64,000 bases of DNA from Prinia subflava (lineage: Eukaryota > Chordata > Aves > Passeriformes > Cisticolidae), in assembly GCF_021018805.1 (NCBI RefSeq), contig NC_086258.1, forward strand, positions 9,649,081 to 9,713,080, in the 5' to 3' direction. The position numbers and the translations under genes are program-made. Below the pieces are notes generated by a model, which made no database searches, was not told the origin of the DNA, and saw only the letters and a list, made by a program, of their open reading frames with translations. Below, one piece after another: positions 12,319 to 23,519 of the stretch. The first letter of the stretch is position 1; each line of letters begins with the position of its first letter.

Positions 12319-15300
12319 ATGGGCGGTGGGTGCCGGGCCCGGGCCCCGCCGGCCGCGGGGCTGCGGCTGCTGCTCGCCCACGCCGTGCTGTTCTGCGCCG
12401 CCGGGAGCGCCGCCGGCACCGGCTCCGGTACGCGGGGCGGGACCGCACCGGGAGGAGGGAGGGAGACGCGGGGGAGTCGGTACCGGTGGAGCGGCGACAT
12501 CCCGAACAGGGGGCATTCGGCACCGGGGGGCGCGAGGGGAGCTGGTCCCGCAGGGTCCGGTACCGGGAGTCCCGGGGAAGCGGGGAGCGCTGCGGGACCG
12601 GGCCGCGGTCCGGCGGGTCCCGGGCGGGATCGCACTCGCCACCCCCGGCTGATCCTCGCCCGCCGGTGCCCTCCGCGTCCGGGGCGGAGGGCAGGCAGGG
12701 TGGGCAGGGGCGGCCGGCAGGAGCCCCACGACCCCCGCCCGGGTCAGGGTGCCCGGAGCCGCAGGTTTTGGCCCGTCACGCCTGGCTGGGAGCGAAAGCG
12801 CCCGGGTAGAACAAACTTCCCCTCCGCCTCCCGCAGCGGCCGCGCAGGGACCACACGCAGGGCCCGGGGGAGACATCGCTGGCCCGAGGCGGCCGGGGAC
12901 GCACGGCAGGGCTGGACCCCCGCCAGGACCGCGGCCACCCGGGCCGGCCCCACCTCCGGGCTGAGGGCAGGGCTTCTCCAAGGAAACGGGGACAGTCCCC
13001 GTGCGTGCTGGCAGCCAGGGCCCTTCCCGCTGTCCCCAAACACACTCCCGGTGACACTGACGGAGTGGGGATGGAGGGCTGGGAGCAGCAGGGATGGCTC
13101 TGGTGGCCTCAGCCACAGTTTTGTTCCCATAACCATGTGCTGCAGGAATTCACCACGTGCTGCCCAACCTCAGGCACACCAAGAGATGTCGAGGAATAAG
13201 GCTGATATGGCAGGCATCAATGGAGCATGTGGCTAAAAACAAAACCTTTTCTCCAACCCCATCAGCTCCATCCCCAGCCTCCACTGTGCAGATGCCTCCA
13301 GATCCTTACCCAGGGCATTGATTCCAGTCCCTCTTCTATGAAATCACCTTACTCCCTGAAGAAAACCAGCATGGACTTGAGGCCCTTGTCAGATTTTACA
13401 ATTCCACTCTAAAGTAACATTCTCAGCAAAATGAGCCCAGGCACAGGGGCTGCATCTCTCAAGGGTCTCTGGCCAGCTGTGTTCAGCTGGTGCCAACGGT
13501 GACCCCATCTCCAGCAGCCTGCCCAGCTCAACCTTCCGCTGTGGGGAGTGAGGTGCCCACACCCAAGAGTCCCCAGAATGTGCACAGGCTGAGCATGTGG
13601 AGTGCAGCAGGCACCCCCATGGCAGGGGAGCGGGACCGTGGCAGAAGTGACCCAAACCAAGCGGGTTTGGGCTGAGCAGAGCTGGCGCAGAGCAGGGCGT
13701 GTTGCCCTTCCCACTGCCTGCACCCCTTCCCACCCCATCCTGCCAGGAGAGCAGGGAATTCTCCATGCTGGAGCAGCTGGGCCTCTGCAAAACCAGTGAC
13801 CTCAAGGTGCAGACTTTCCTGTTTTGGCTGTGAATGTTCCAGAAAGGGAACATGAGCCATGGCTGCATGGATCCCATGGCTGCCATCCCAGGGGCTCCAG
13901 GAGCTGGGGCGTGACCCCACAGGATGTGACAAGTCCAGCCACCAGAAACGGGGCTGGGTGCTGGCTGGGGAGGTGGCAGGCACCGCACTGCAGGGCACGT
14001 CAGCCACATCTGCTGAAGGAAGGGCCCCCAGGGGACAGACCTGGCTGTCACCGGCTGGGCTGGACACAGGTGGTGGGGACAGGCAAGGGACAGCCTCTGC
14101 ACTGCTCCTTCTCTGGCTTGGCCATCTCTTTACACGTGTCTTATCTTCCTGAGGAGTTCCTCTGAGAGTTGAGGACACCTGGGGCCAGCATCTGTGTGTC
14201 CAGCTGAGTGCAGGACAGGGCCTGGGGACATGCTGGGGATCCACGTGCCTGAAGCAGCTGGGACAGAGGAGGGTGCAGCCCTGGAGCTGACTGCTGCACA
14301 GCACAATCAAAGACATTTCATTATGTGGGGAAAAAAATACCTGGGATACATGATATACATGAAAGGACGGCTTTTGTCCAAGCCTTAATTAGGGAGGGAG
14401 ATATCTGATTGAGAAATTAGGGGAACTGTGCTGTGCCCCGAGGTGCTGTCAGCAGAGCGTCTGGGCTCTGCTTCTCCCCTCTCCTGTTGCTCCAGGAGGA
14501 CCAAAGCCCTAATCTGGTCCTCGGATCTGCTCTCAAAGACCAAATAACAGGATGTTGGGCTGAGGGATCTCCTGCTCACTTGATATTTGCTGCTCAGCGC
14601 ACTCCACTTGACTCCTCACAGGCTGCGCCTTGGCCCTGAGCCATGGTGTTTGTTCTCTGTAGACTTTTCCTCTGGCTGTGAGCAGAGCCAGGCTGGTCCC
14701 AAGGTGTTTCTCAGTTTTCCCTGCAGATATTGCCCTTGGCTGCTAACTTGCCTTCAGGGGTGCAGTTTTGTTAAGTGTTCTTGCAAAGTAAACCCGACCG
14801 TCCTCTCAGCAGCCATTGCACAACCCACTCTGCCAAACGGGAGCAGTGGCAGCACCCCAGCATCACCGTGTGCCCGAGCCCCAGGCACGGGGCAGGCTGG
14901 GCACAGGCCCCGCTGTGTGAAGCACGGTGGGGCCCCCTGGCAGAGCTGCTCTGTGTTCGTGTCTGTTTACATTGCCCGTGGTCTGCAGCTCCTCCCAGCA
15001 CATCCCCTCTGCAGTGGGGCTCACAGAGTCAGCCTGGTCTGCAGAGTGAAACCACATGGGAGCCCTGGGGCTGTGCCACCCCTCCAGCCCGTCCCGGGCA
15101 GGCAGCCTGGCTCAGGTGCAGGGGAAGATCTCTGAGCCCACGTGGAGCACAGCTGTGGCCCTGGCACGCTGCTCCTGCTCGTGGTGCTGCCAGAAGTGGT
15201 TGCAGATGACAATCTGGCTGTGGTGTGTGTGCTGTGAATAGTTCGTGGGCCCGAGAGAACCTTCCTGGGTCAGAAAAACAAGTGCGTAAGTGCTCCATCG

Positions 15301-18300
15301 CCTTCAAAGGCTGCGGCAGCGGGGCCATGGCCCATCCAGCGAGCGCAGCTCCATCCCGGCCATGATTCACCCCAGGTTGCTTTGGCTGCGGTTTGCAGAA
15401 CGGATGTTGTCCCCGAAATGTGGCATTTTTCAGCGGTGATGGAGCGTGTGCACCAGCCCTGGCGGCACGGAGGGGCCGCGCTCCCTGTGGAGCGCTCTCC
15501 CCATACCTGGAGCCGCGCTGGCAAGGCCGGCACAGGATTCCTGGCCGGGGCGTGGAGAGGCACGGAGCTGCTGCGGAGGGAGGCTCCGTCAGGATCTGAG
15601 GGGTTGGTGTCGCGGGCCAGGACACGCTCCATCCCCTTCCCACCCTTCTGGCTGGAACATGCTGCTCCCACCCCACCTCCGGGACCCCGCGGCACTGACA
15701 CGGCTGTGAACCGTGGGAGGAGACAGCCCGGCCCGGCCCGGCCCGCTGCCAGACCCGCCTCGGAGGAGGGCTCGGCACGACGTGCCATCGAGCCCCGCAC
15801 CGGGGAGGGCCCCGCCACTGCTAGCTTCTCCTGACACCCCAGATCAGCTGGAGAGACGGGGCAGGACACAGAGCATCCTCCCAGCCCTGTGGCTGCGGCG
15901 CCCACAGCAGCCCGGCTTCCCCTGGGCACGGCACGGGGCTGCTCTTCGGGGCCTTTGCCGGGTCTGCAGCAGAGCCGAGTGTGGAGCTACCGGCGTGGGA
16001 ATAGCCCAGAGGATGCTCCAGCTGTGCTGCAACACCTCCCCCTTTCCAAAAATTTCCATCTTGCAAAACTCTGAACGGGTGGTCTGACCTTAATTTGTCT
16101 GAGATAAATAAGATCCTGCCTGCTGCCTCCCGTCTGGAGACATGAAAAGATCTGACATGAAAGGGAGCCTGATGGAAGTGCTGGGAGCTGAACATGTCTT
16201 TGCAAGTTGGGCCCTGTTCCGTGAGAGATTTGGGTTAGGGTTTTGGTTAGGGGTTTGGGATAGGGTTTATATAACCCTAAGGCTGAGCCCTGGGCTCCTG
16301 GGGAGCCCCTGCCCTGCCCCGTGTATGTGGCTGTTGGGAGACTAAGCAACTGAGGTCAAAATCAGCATTATTTTTCAAAGATGTTAATTTTTAGCTGCAA
16401 TTTCCTATGAAAAAATGTGGTTTCTGTTCTGCATGCCCATCCCACTGCCCCAGCAATGGAACCTGTTCCCAAATTCCAGAAGAACCTGAAGCAGGTCTGG
16501 CAGGGGCCTGGTGAGCTCACGAGCCCCATGGAGCAGCTGATGGACTTGGGAGCCCTTCCTCCCCCAGCTGTGACACTGGGCACACTGGCAGTGGCTGTTG
16601 GCCTCTGCAGCACTCAGGGTGTGCTGCCTGTCCCCGTTCCTGCAGCCAGCAGCTCCAGAGCTGGGCATCGTGTTGGTGGCACCTTTGTCCATGAGTGCTG
16701 TGTGTCCTGGTGGGGCTGGCAGCTTCCAGTGTGCTCCAGGGGTCTGGGCTTTAGGCACTTCCCTCCTCCTGGCACAAAGGCTCTGTCCAGGGTCTATGGG
16801 GACAGACCGGGCTTGGTGAGTTGAGGATGCCACTGGTGAGGATTTCAGGAGGCAGCTGTGACAGAGAACATCCCAAATTCTAGAGCATTCCTTGGGCTGA
16901 CGGAAGGCAGAGGAGTCTCTGGCTACCCTGGACTGTGCTTCTCTGAGGTCTGCTGCTCTTGGAGGGGCTGTGGATGGTGGAGTTACAAGGATCTTCCTGC
17001 TCTGGGACAAAGCGGAGAGGCTTGGAGTGGATGGTGCTGCCTCAGCCTGGGAGCTGCTCTGTGCCAGGGGGTCTCCCTGTGCCATGTGATCCCACCGCCC
17101 TGGGAAGGGCTGGAAGGGGCCCTTATCTCATCCCTGCAGGCTGGGCATGAAGGTGGTGGAGGAAGGGGCCGGGCGGGGGCCGGGAGTGAGCCCGGAGAGG
17201 CCCTTTCCATCCGCTCGGGGCCGTGCAGGGCCCCTGCCAAAGCAAACTGCCCTGACAATGGCTGTTGTTATTAACACCGCTGCTGTTTGCACGCCTTCAT
17301 CCTGTGCTGGGGCTCCGGGGGCACAGCAGCCCCCCAGGCACACAGCTACGCCCCCAGGCATGGGGGAGAGCACCACAACAGGGCAGGGCTTGGCTCCTGC
17401 AGCACAGCACCTCCTCTCCTGAGCTGGGCCCAGCTGGGCTGTGTCCCCCCCTGAGGAGCAGGGAGCCACCAGGGGCAGTGACGTGGTGGCTGGATGGTGA
17501 TGTCTCTCTCTCTCCCTGCAGTGAACCCCTGTTGCTATTTCCCCTGCCAGAACCAAGGGGTGTGTGTGAGGGTCGGCCTGAGAGGATACGAGTGTGACTG
17601 CACGCGGACGGGGTACTACGGGGTCAACTGCACCTCCCGTAAGTGCCTCTCCCCGGGGTCTGCACCCGTGGGTGCCAGGGCAGCACCGTGCCCACAGTGC
17701 GCACTGGCAGCAGGTGTGGCTGGGCTGGCTCCTCAGCACGGACAGTGACTGGTCTGTCTCCCCCAGCCGAGTTCTGGACACGTCTCCACAACCTGCTGAA
17801 GCCCAGTCCTGCCTTCTACCACTTCATCCTGACCCACTTCAAGTGGTTTTGGGACATTATCAACAGCACCTTCATCAGGGACACGCTCATGAGGCTCGTG
17901 CTGACAGGTGAGGGGTTGGAGAGGGGCTTCAGCAGGACTCGAGAAGCCCTTGGCATGGACAGATGTGGGGCTGGGGGCAGCAGGGCTGCAGCGATGCTGA
18001 GCAGCTCCTGTCAGCAGGGTGGGCATCAGGCTTGAGTCACCTCACCAGGAGACCCAGAAGGTTGTCACCCTGTCCCTCCATCACCCTGTCACACTGTCAC
18101 TGTGCCTGGGGGGGCTGCCCAGCCTGGTTGCAGTGGGTCCCCAGCACTGTGCCAAGCTGCCAGCTGGCTGGAAAACATGAGCAGTTCTTGGCATGCTGCA
18201 CTCCCCAGGCCAAGGAGCTCTTCCACAGCTGCACAGAGAGCAGGCTGTGGAAATATGGCCCTCGTTACTCATGTCCCCATATTCATCACTTTGCATAAAT

Positions 18301-21300
18301 ATTTAGGTTCCAGCTCTTGGAGCCGTAGCGACACGCTCACAAGGCTCTGGCTCTTGGCTTCACCATTTCTATGGGTTTGTCATCTCATTCATCATCCAAG
18401 AATACACTTAGCACATCAGCATGAGCCCTCCTTTTCTGCAGGGAATTGCAGCCTTTAAAAGGCTTGCAGCAAAGCCCAGGACATCCACATGCCTCCACTG
18501 CTGGTACCTTTCGGGTTTTGGGGTGCCGGGGGCCGTGTCTGGCAGCACAGAGCAGGCAGGGACCAGAGGCAGAGCCTGTGGGTTGCTGCCCAAGCCCCAC
18601 AGTGGTGAATCCCCTCTCTCCTTTCAGTTCGTGCCAATCTCATCCCCAGCCCCCCCACGTTCAACTCTGACTATGGCTACATCAGCTGGGAGGCCTATGC
18701 CAACGTCAGCTACTACACCCGCGTGCTCCCGCCCGTGCCGGACGACTGCCCCACGCCCATGGGCACCAAAGGTATGTGCCTGGGCCGAGGGACATGCTGC
18801 CAGTGTTTCCCACCCAGCCAGGGCCAGGCTTTTGCTGCCATGGACACATCTGCAAGGCACCACTGGCGGTGCCACGTGCTACTGCTGTCCTGCCCAGGCT
18901 GGCCCTGCAGCAGGAGGAGCCTGATGGCATCTGGATTGCTGCTGGGACAGCTCAGGCGGAGCTGCTGGGGCATGTCATGGCCTGTGTGAGAGGGCTGCAA
19001 GGTGTCTGTGAGGATGAGTCTGTGCCTGATGCTGCAGCAGATGCCACCAGCAACCCTGCAGACAGCACCAGTACCCAGCTGGGTTGGCATTGGGCATCTG
19101 CCCTCAACCTCCATCCTTTGCAGGGAAGCTGCAGCTCCCCGACCCCCAGCTCCTGGCAGAGAGGTTCCTGCTGCGGCAGAAGTTTGAAGCTGATCCCCGC
19201 GGCACCAACATGATGTTTGCCTTCTTCGCCCAGCACTTCACCCACCAGTTCTTCAAGACATCTGGGAAGATGGGACGCGGCTTCACCAAGGCCCTGGGGC
19301 ACGGGGTGAGGGCACGGAGGCAGCAGGAGCGAGGGGTGCTGGGGTCCCTGTCTCTCTCAGAGCAGCCTTGATGCCCTGCTCTCTCCACAGGTGGACCTGG
19401 GACATCTGTACGGGGACAACCTGCAGCGGCAGCACCAGCTGCGCCTCTTCCGAGATGGGAAGCTGAAATTCCAGGTACCACGCAGCACAACTGAAACACA
19501 CCCCAGCCCTGTGAGCCAGGGTTGTTTGAAGCCCATGTTCCTCTGGCAGCTTGTGGGAGACCCAGTCCTGATGCCCTGTGTAGCTGCTGGCTGGGGGACA
19601 ATCTTTGGGGTGCAGCTGCCCTGACAGCAGCAGGCGTTTGGGGCTCTGAGGGAGGTGTTTCCACTCCACTCACCTCTTGCAGGAGAGCAGATGTGGTGCC
19701 CTCAGGGAGGCAGCTCCTGGCTGGGCAGGCTTTTACTGGGATGTTTTTGTTCCCTCTGCCCTCTCTGCCCTGTCGTTGTCGTGCCCCCAGGTGGTGGATG
19801 GCGAGGTGTACCCGCCCATGGTCACCGAGGCTCCGGTGCACATGGTGTACCCGTCGGGCGTGCCCAGGGAGCAGCAGCTGGCGGTGGGGCAGGAGGTGTT
19901 CGGGCTGCTGCCGGGGCTCTGCGTGTACGCCACGCTCTGGCTGCGAGAGCACAACCGCGTCTGCGACCTGCTCAAGCGGGACCACCCCACCTGGAGCGAC
20001 GAGCAGCTCTTCCAGACGGCGCGGCTCATCCTCATCGGTGAGGAGCTGGCACCGCCCTGTCCCACCCCCCTGGGCGGCCCCCAAGGGCTCACACGCTGGG
20101 CAGCCTCCTTTTGAGGGTAATGGCCACACTGCCTTTGAGGCAGTTCCCCTGGCATCCTTCTGGGAATCGTTTGTTTTGGATCATATAACAAAAAAATTGG
20201 TTCTGGTCCATCAAAAATGGTCAGGAGGAGGTGGATGGCTGCTGTGGGAGATGTGGGTGACATCTCAGGCACAGAGCTGGTGGCTCCTGCTGCTGCCAGC
20301 TGCTTCTTTTCTCCTGCCCAGGGGAGACCATCAAGATCGTTGTTGAAGACTACGTCCAGCACCTCAGTGGGTACTACCTGAGCCTCAAGTTCGACCCCGA
20401 GCTGTTGTTCGGGTCACAGTTCCAGTACCGGAATCGCATCGCGGTGGAGTTCAACCAGCTCTACCACTGGCACGGGCTGATGCCCGACTCCTTCGTCATC
20501 CAGGGACAGGAGTACAGCTACAAGCAGTTCCTCTACAACACCTCCATGCTCATGGACTACGGCGTGGAGGCACTGGTGGAGTCCTTTTCCAAGCAGGTGG
20601 CAGGAAGGGTAAGGTCCAGCTCTGCCCTCCCCAGGAGGGACACGTACGCAGTGGGGCACGTCACACCGAGTGTGCCCAGGGCAGCTCCTGACGGGCACAT
20701 CAGGAGTCCTCTCCTGCAGCACCGCAGCAAGGCCGGCCCTGGCAGTCCCCGTTGCCCTTGGTGCTCTGTAGTAAACACTCCGGTGGTGCCAGGAGCCTGT
20801 GGAAGCCGGGATCTCCCCGCCCGGCAGGGGAGCAGCGTCTGGCACTGTTCTTTGCTGCCATCGCATGGATGTTTTCTTCCGAGCGACTGCGGCTCCATTC
20901 CTGAGCCTCTTCTGCCAAGTAGCTCAGCTGAGCCTTTGGGCACCTTTGGGCCTTTGGGATCTCCCAGTGAGCCTGAAATCCCTCTCATCCTCCCAGGTCA
21001 CTGGGTGACTGTCCCTCCTGAACTTCTGCCCTGTCCCCTGCCCTGGGAACAGAGCTGCCCTGCCCAAGCTGCTCTACAGCTGCTTTTGCACTGTCCACCC
21101 ACTGCCGCTCCTCTTGCTGCTGCAGGGGTGTGCTGGTGTCCACAACACGAGCCCAGGGCATGCATGCTTTAGTGTGGTGGCCTTCTGGAGCTGATGCTGC
21201 CTTGTGCCTGATGTGTGCTGTTCTTGTGCTCTCCCCTGCAGATCGGTGGGGGACAGACCATCAATGCCAATGTCCTGCACGTGGCTGTCGGGGTCATCAA

Positions 21301-22090
21301 GGAGTCCCGGCAGCTGAGGCTACAGCCCTTCAACGAGTATCGGAAAAGGTTTGGCATGAAGCCCTACAAGTCCTTCCAGGAGCTGACAGGTAGGGCTGCA
21401 CTGCTGCTCCTGGGGCTTTGCTGGGGCAGGGGAGGTGCTCTGTATCATGGGTGAGTACGAGGCCATGAGCTGCCCCTCTGCCCCCGGGCTTGCCCAGCAC
21501 AGCAGCCGCTCCTGCCCATCCCTGCCCTGCCTGCTCATGGCCCCACAGTGGGGCAGACTGGGCTGATGCAGGGGATGCAGGGGTCCTTCCTCCTGGGGGC
21601 TGTCCAGAGGACAGTCCCTGACCTGGAACTCAGGCTTGCCACTGCCTGCGAGGCTCCCACCCTCCCTTTGCCCACTGCAAACCAATCCAGGTGTGATTCC
21701 CTTGCTAAAGCACTCTGATGTTCACTTGGTGCAGGAGAGGAAGAGAAGGCAGCAGAGCTGCAAGAGCTGTATGGAGACATTGACGCTCTGGAGTTTTACC
21801 CAGGCTTGCTGCTCGAGAAACCCCAACCCAACGGCATTTTTGGGGAAAGCATGGTGGAGATCGGAGCTCCATTTTCCCTGAAGGGGCTTTTTGGGAATCC
21901 CATCTGCTCCCCAGAGTACTGGAAACCCAGTACATTTGGCGGAGCAGCTGGCTTTGAGATCGTGAAGACGGCGTCCCTCGAGAAGCTCGTGTGCCTCAAT
22001 GTGAAGAAGTGCCCGTACGTGGCGTTCCACGTGCCGGGTGCTGCGGAACACGGCAGCCCTCGGGCTGGTGGGTCCTCTGCAGAGCTCTAG
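12319..22090 (+). CDS. PTGS1: Prostaglandin G/H synthase 1 (cyclooxygenase-1), 10 coding exons
   Basis: Exons 12319-12427, 17522-17638, 17767-17907, 18628-18771, 19124-19305, 19391-19474, 19791-20037, 20322-20608, 21242-21389 and 21735-22090 join in phase to 604 aa (human 599). The enzyme converts arachidonate to PGG2 and then PGH2 on the lumenal ER face. Layout: hydrophobic signal peptide (about 1-31), EGF module (37-75, Cys pattern CC-C-C), four-helix membrane-binding region (about 76-123), then the haem peroxidase/cyclooxygenase domain. Visible key residues (ovine numbering is 4 lower): Arg124 (120), distal His211 (207), Tyr359 (355), catalytic Tyr389 (385), proximal haem His392 (388) and Ser534 (530, the aspirin site). 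Glycosylation sequons lie at Asn72, 108, 148 and 414. The C terminus SAEL is an ER-retention signal. The 18-residue C-terminal insert of COX-2 is absent, and synteny fits PTGS1. Oddities: Gly after His392 where mammals have Pro, and Gln/Val at positions 513/523. Confidence 0.97.
16229..16280. repeat. Degenerate telomere-like repeat with palindrome in PTGS1 intron 1
   Basis: Four to five loose copies of a TTAGGG-type unit (gggttaggg, ggttaggggt, gatagggttt) are followed by its reverse complement. The arms tagggtt (16261-16267) and aacccta (16273-16279) are perfect inverted repeats around a 5-base loop. No coding potential. Confidence 0.7.
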
Positions 22091-23282
22091 CAGGGATCAC
22101 CTGCCCAGGTAGGGACTGTCCTTGCCCTGGTGCAGGCTGAGCTGAGCTCCCAGCCTGGTGCTGAGCGTCCTGTTCCTTCCTACAGTGAATGGTGGGGATT
22201 CAGGAACCTGCCACCCCTGTGCTGAACAGAACCAGGACAGGGCATGGTCCCACCCTGGCTGTCCTCTGTGCCAGCCCTCGAGGAGAGGCTGCTCCCTGCC
22301 CTCTGAAAAGCTCGAGTGCCCCGGGAGTGTGGCTGCCAGCTCTGTCCTCAGCAGACTGAGTTCTCTCAAAAGTGAATCCCTTGCACAAAACAGCTTTGAA
22401 GTTCCCCAGCGACACTCTGGACTCCCCAGTGCTTTGTCACCTTCAATCCCTGCTGCCTCCCAGCACCAGGCCACCAGCAGCCCCTCTTCCAGAGGGGTCA
22501 TATCCATGTTATGCCTGAAAACCATTTTCAGAATTCGTGAAGACTGGAAAAATTTCATTTTAGTTAACTGGTTAGCACCGACTTAATTCTTACTCGCCAG
22601 GAGTCCAATTTTTCTTCACACATCTATTTCCAGTAGCCTCTCCTCCCTGCTCAGAACAGGAGCCCAGAGCCCAGGGAGCACTCCCTCCTCCCCTGCTGCA
22701 CCTGGTGAAGCAGTGAGCTGCCCGAGGGATGCAGAGGGGGTGCAGAGGGATGGGGAGGACACAGGGTTTGTGGTGCCCAGTAGTGGCTGAGCTTGCAGTA
22801 GAAGCCTGTTCTGATCCAATTCTCCTGCAACAGCCTGCCCAGCACCAAAGCACTGACTCTCCTGGAGACCAGAGAGGAGCATGAGGTCAGGTCCCCAGAC
22901 CTCCTGTGTCATGCTGGCTTGGACCCTGGCATGTGCCACTGGCTGCCAACCCAGGGCTGCTCAGAGAGAGATGCTACCTCTGTGCCCACAAAGGGATGGA
23001 GTCTCTTCCATCACCCTTCTCTGCACTAACAGCTCAGCAAACACATCCTCACAGCACACACAGCCTGCTTCTGTCCTCCCAAAACACACCTCAGTCCTTG
23101 CCCAGCCCAGCCACATGGTAGCTGGCAGCCACTGTCACCGGCCTTGATCCCCATCAGATCCTGGTTAAGCTCCAGGAAAAAAAGGTATTTAAAATAATAA
23201 ACAATTTAAAAAACTCCTCTATTTCTGGCTGTGCTCACCAGTACTGTGCTGGGTCATTGCTGACTGCACCTTAAGCAATAAA
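22091..23282 (+). other. PTGS1: PTGS1 3' UTR (probable extent)
   Basis: From the stop codon to the second of two candidate poly(A) signals the DNA has no conserved frame. AATAAA occurs at 23196-23201 and at 23277-23282, so the 3' UTR would be 1.1-1.2 kb. Which signal is used cannot be told from sequence. Confidence 0.55.
23277..23282 (+). terminator. PTGS1: PTGS1 candidate poly(A) signal
   Basis: A canonical AATAAA lies 1.19 kb after the stop. An alternative lies 81 bases upstream at 23196-23201. Confidence 0.5.
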
Positions 23283-23388
23283 TGAAGCAATCACCCTCCC
23301 TTAGATGCTTCCATGGGGGTCTCTGAGTGTCCTGGGTTGAACTTTGCTCCCCTCCAGCCCCGGCCCCGTGCTGCAGCAATGCCACTGA

Positions 23389-23516
23389 TCAGAGTGTTTG
23401 CACAATGCTCTCAGGCACAGGGTGGGATTGCTGGGGTTGTCCTGGGCAGGGCCAGGAGTTGGACTGTGATGATGTTTGTGGGTCGCTTCCAATTCAGGAT
23501 ATTCTGTAATTCCATG
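23389..23516 (+). repeat. CR1 LINE 3' tail fragment
   Basis: A clear CR1 3' end: 'caatgctctcaggcacag', 'cagggccaggagttggact', 'tgtgggtcgcttccaatt', 'caggatattctgtaattcc'. It is in sense orientation on the plus strand, better preserved than the copy at 740-853, and lies just downstream of the PTGS1 poly(A) signals. The wording resembles CR1 subfamilies frequent in songbirds. Confidence 0.88.
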
Positions 23517-23519
23517 GTG

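Noticed and set aside
9654..12809. Frames of 359-496 codons between 9.6 and 13.2 kb on both strands
   Set aside because: No domain or recognisable motif; they follow high GC content. Only the stretch 12319-12427 of one frame is real coding sequence (PTGS1 exon 1).
12319..22090. Possibility that the cyclooxygenase gene is PTGS2 (because of Val at 523 and ten coding exons)
   Set aside because: The 18-residue C-terminal insert of COX-2 is absent, Ile434 and Phe503 are COX-1-like, the promoter is a CpG island without TATA, and the MRRF-PTGS1-PDCL-RC3H2 order is that of PTGS1.
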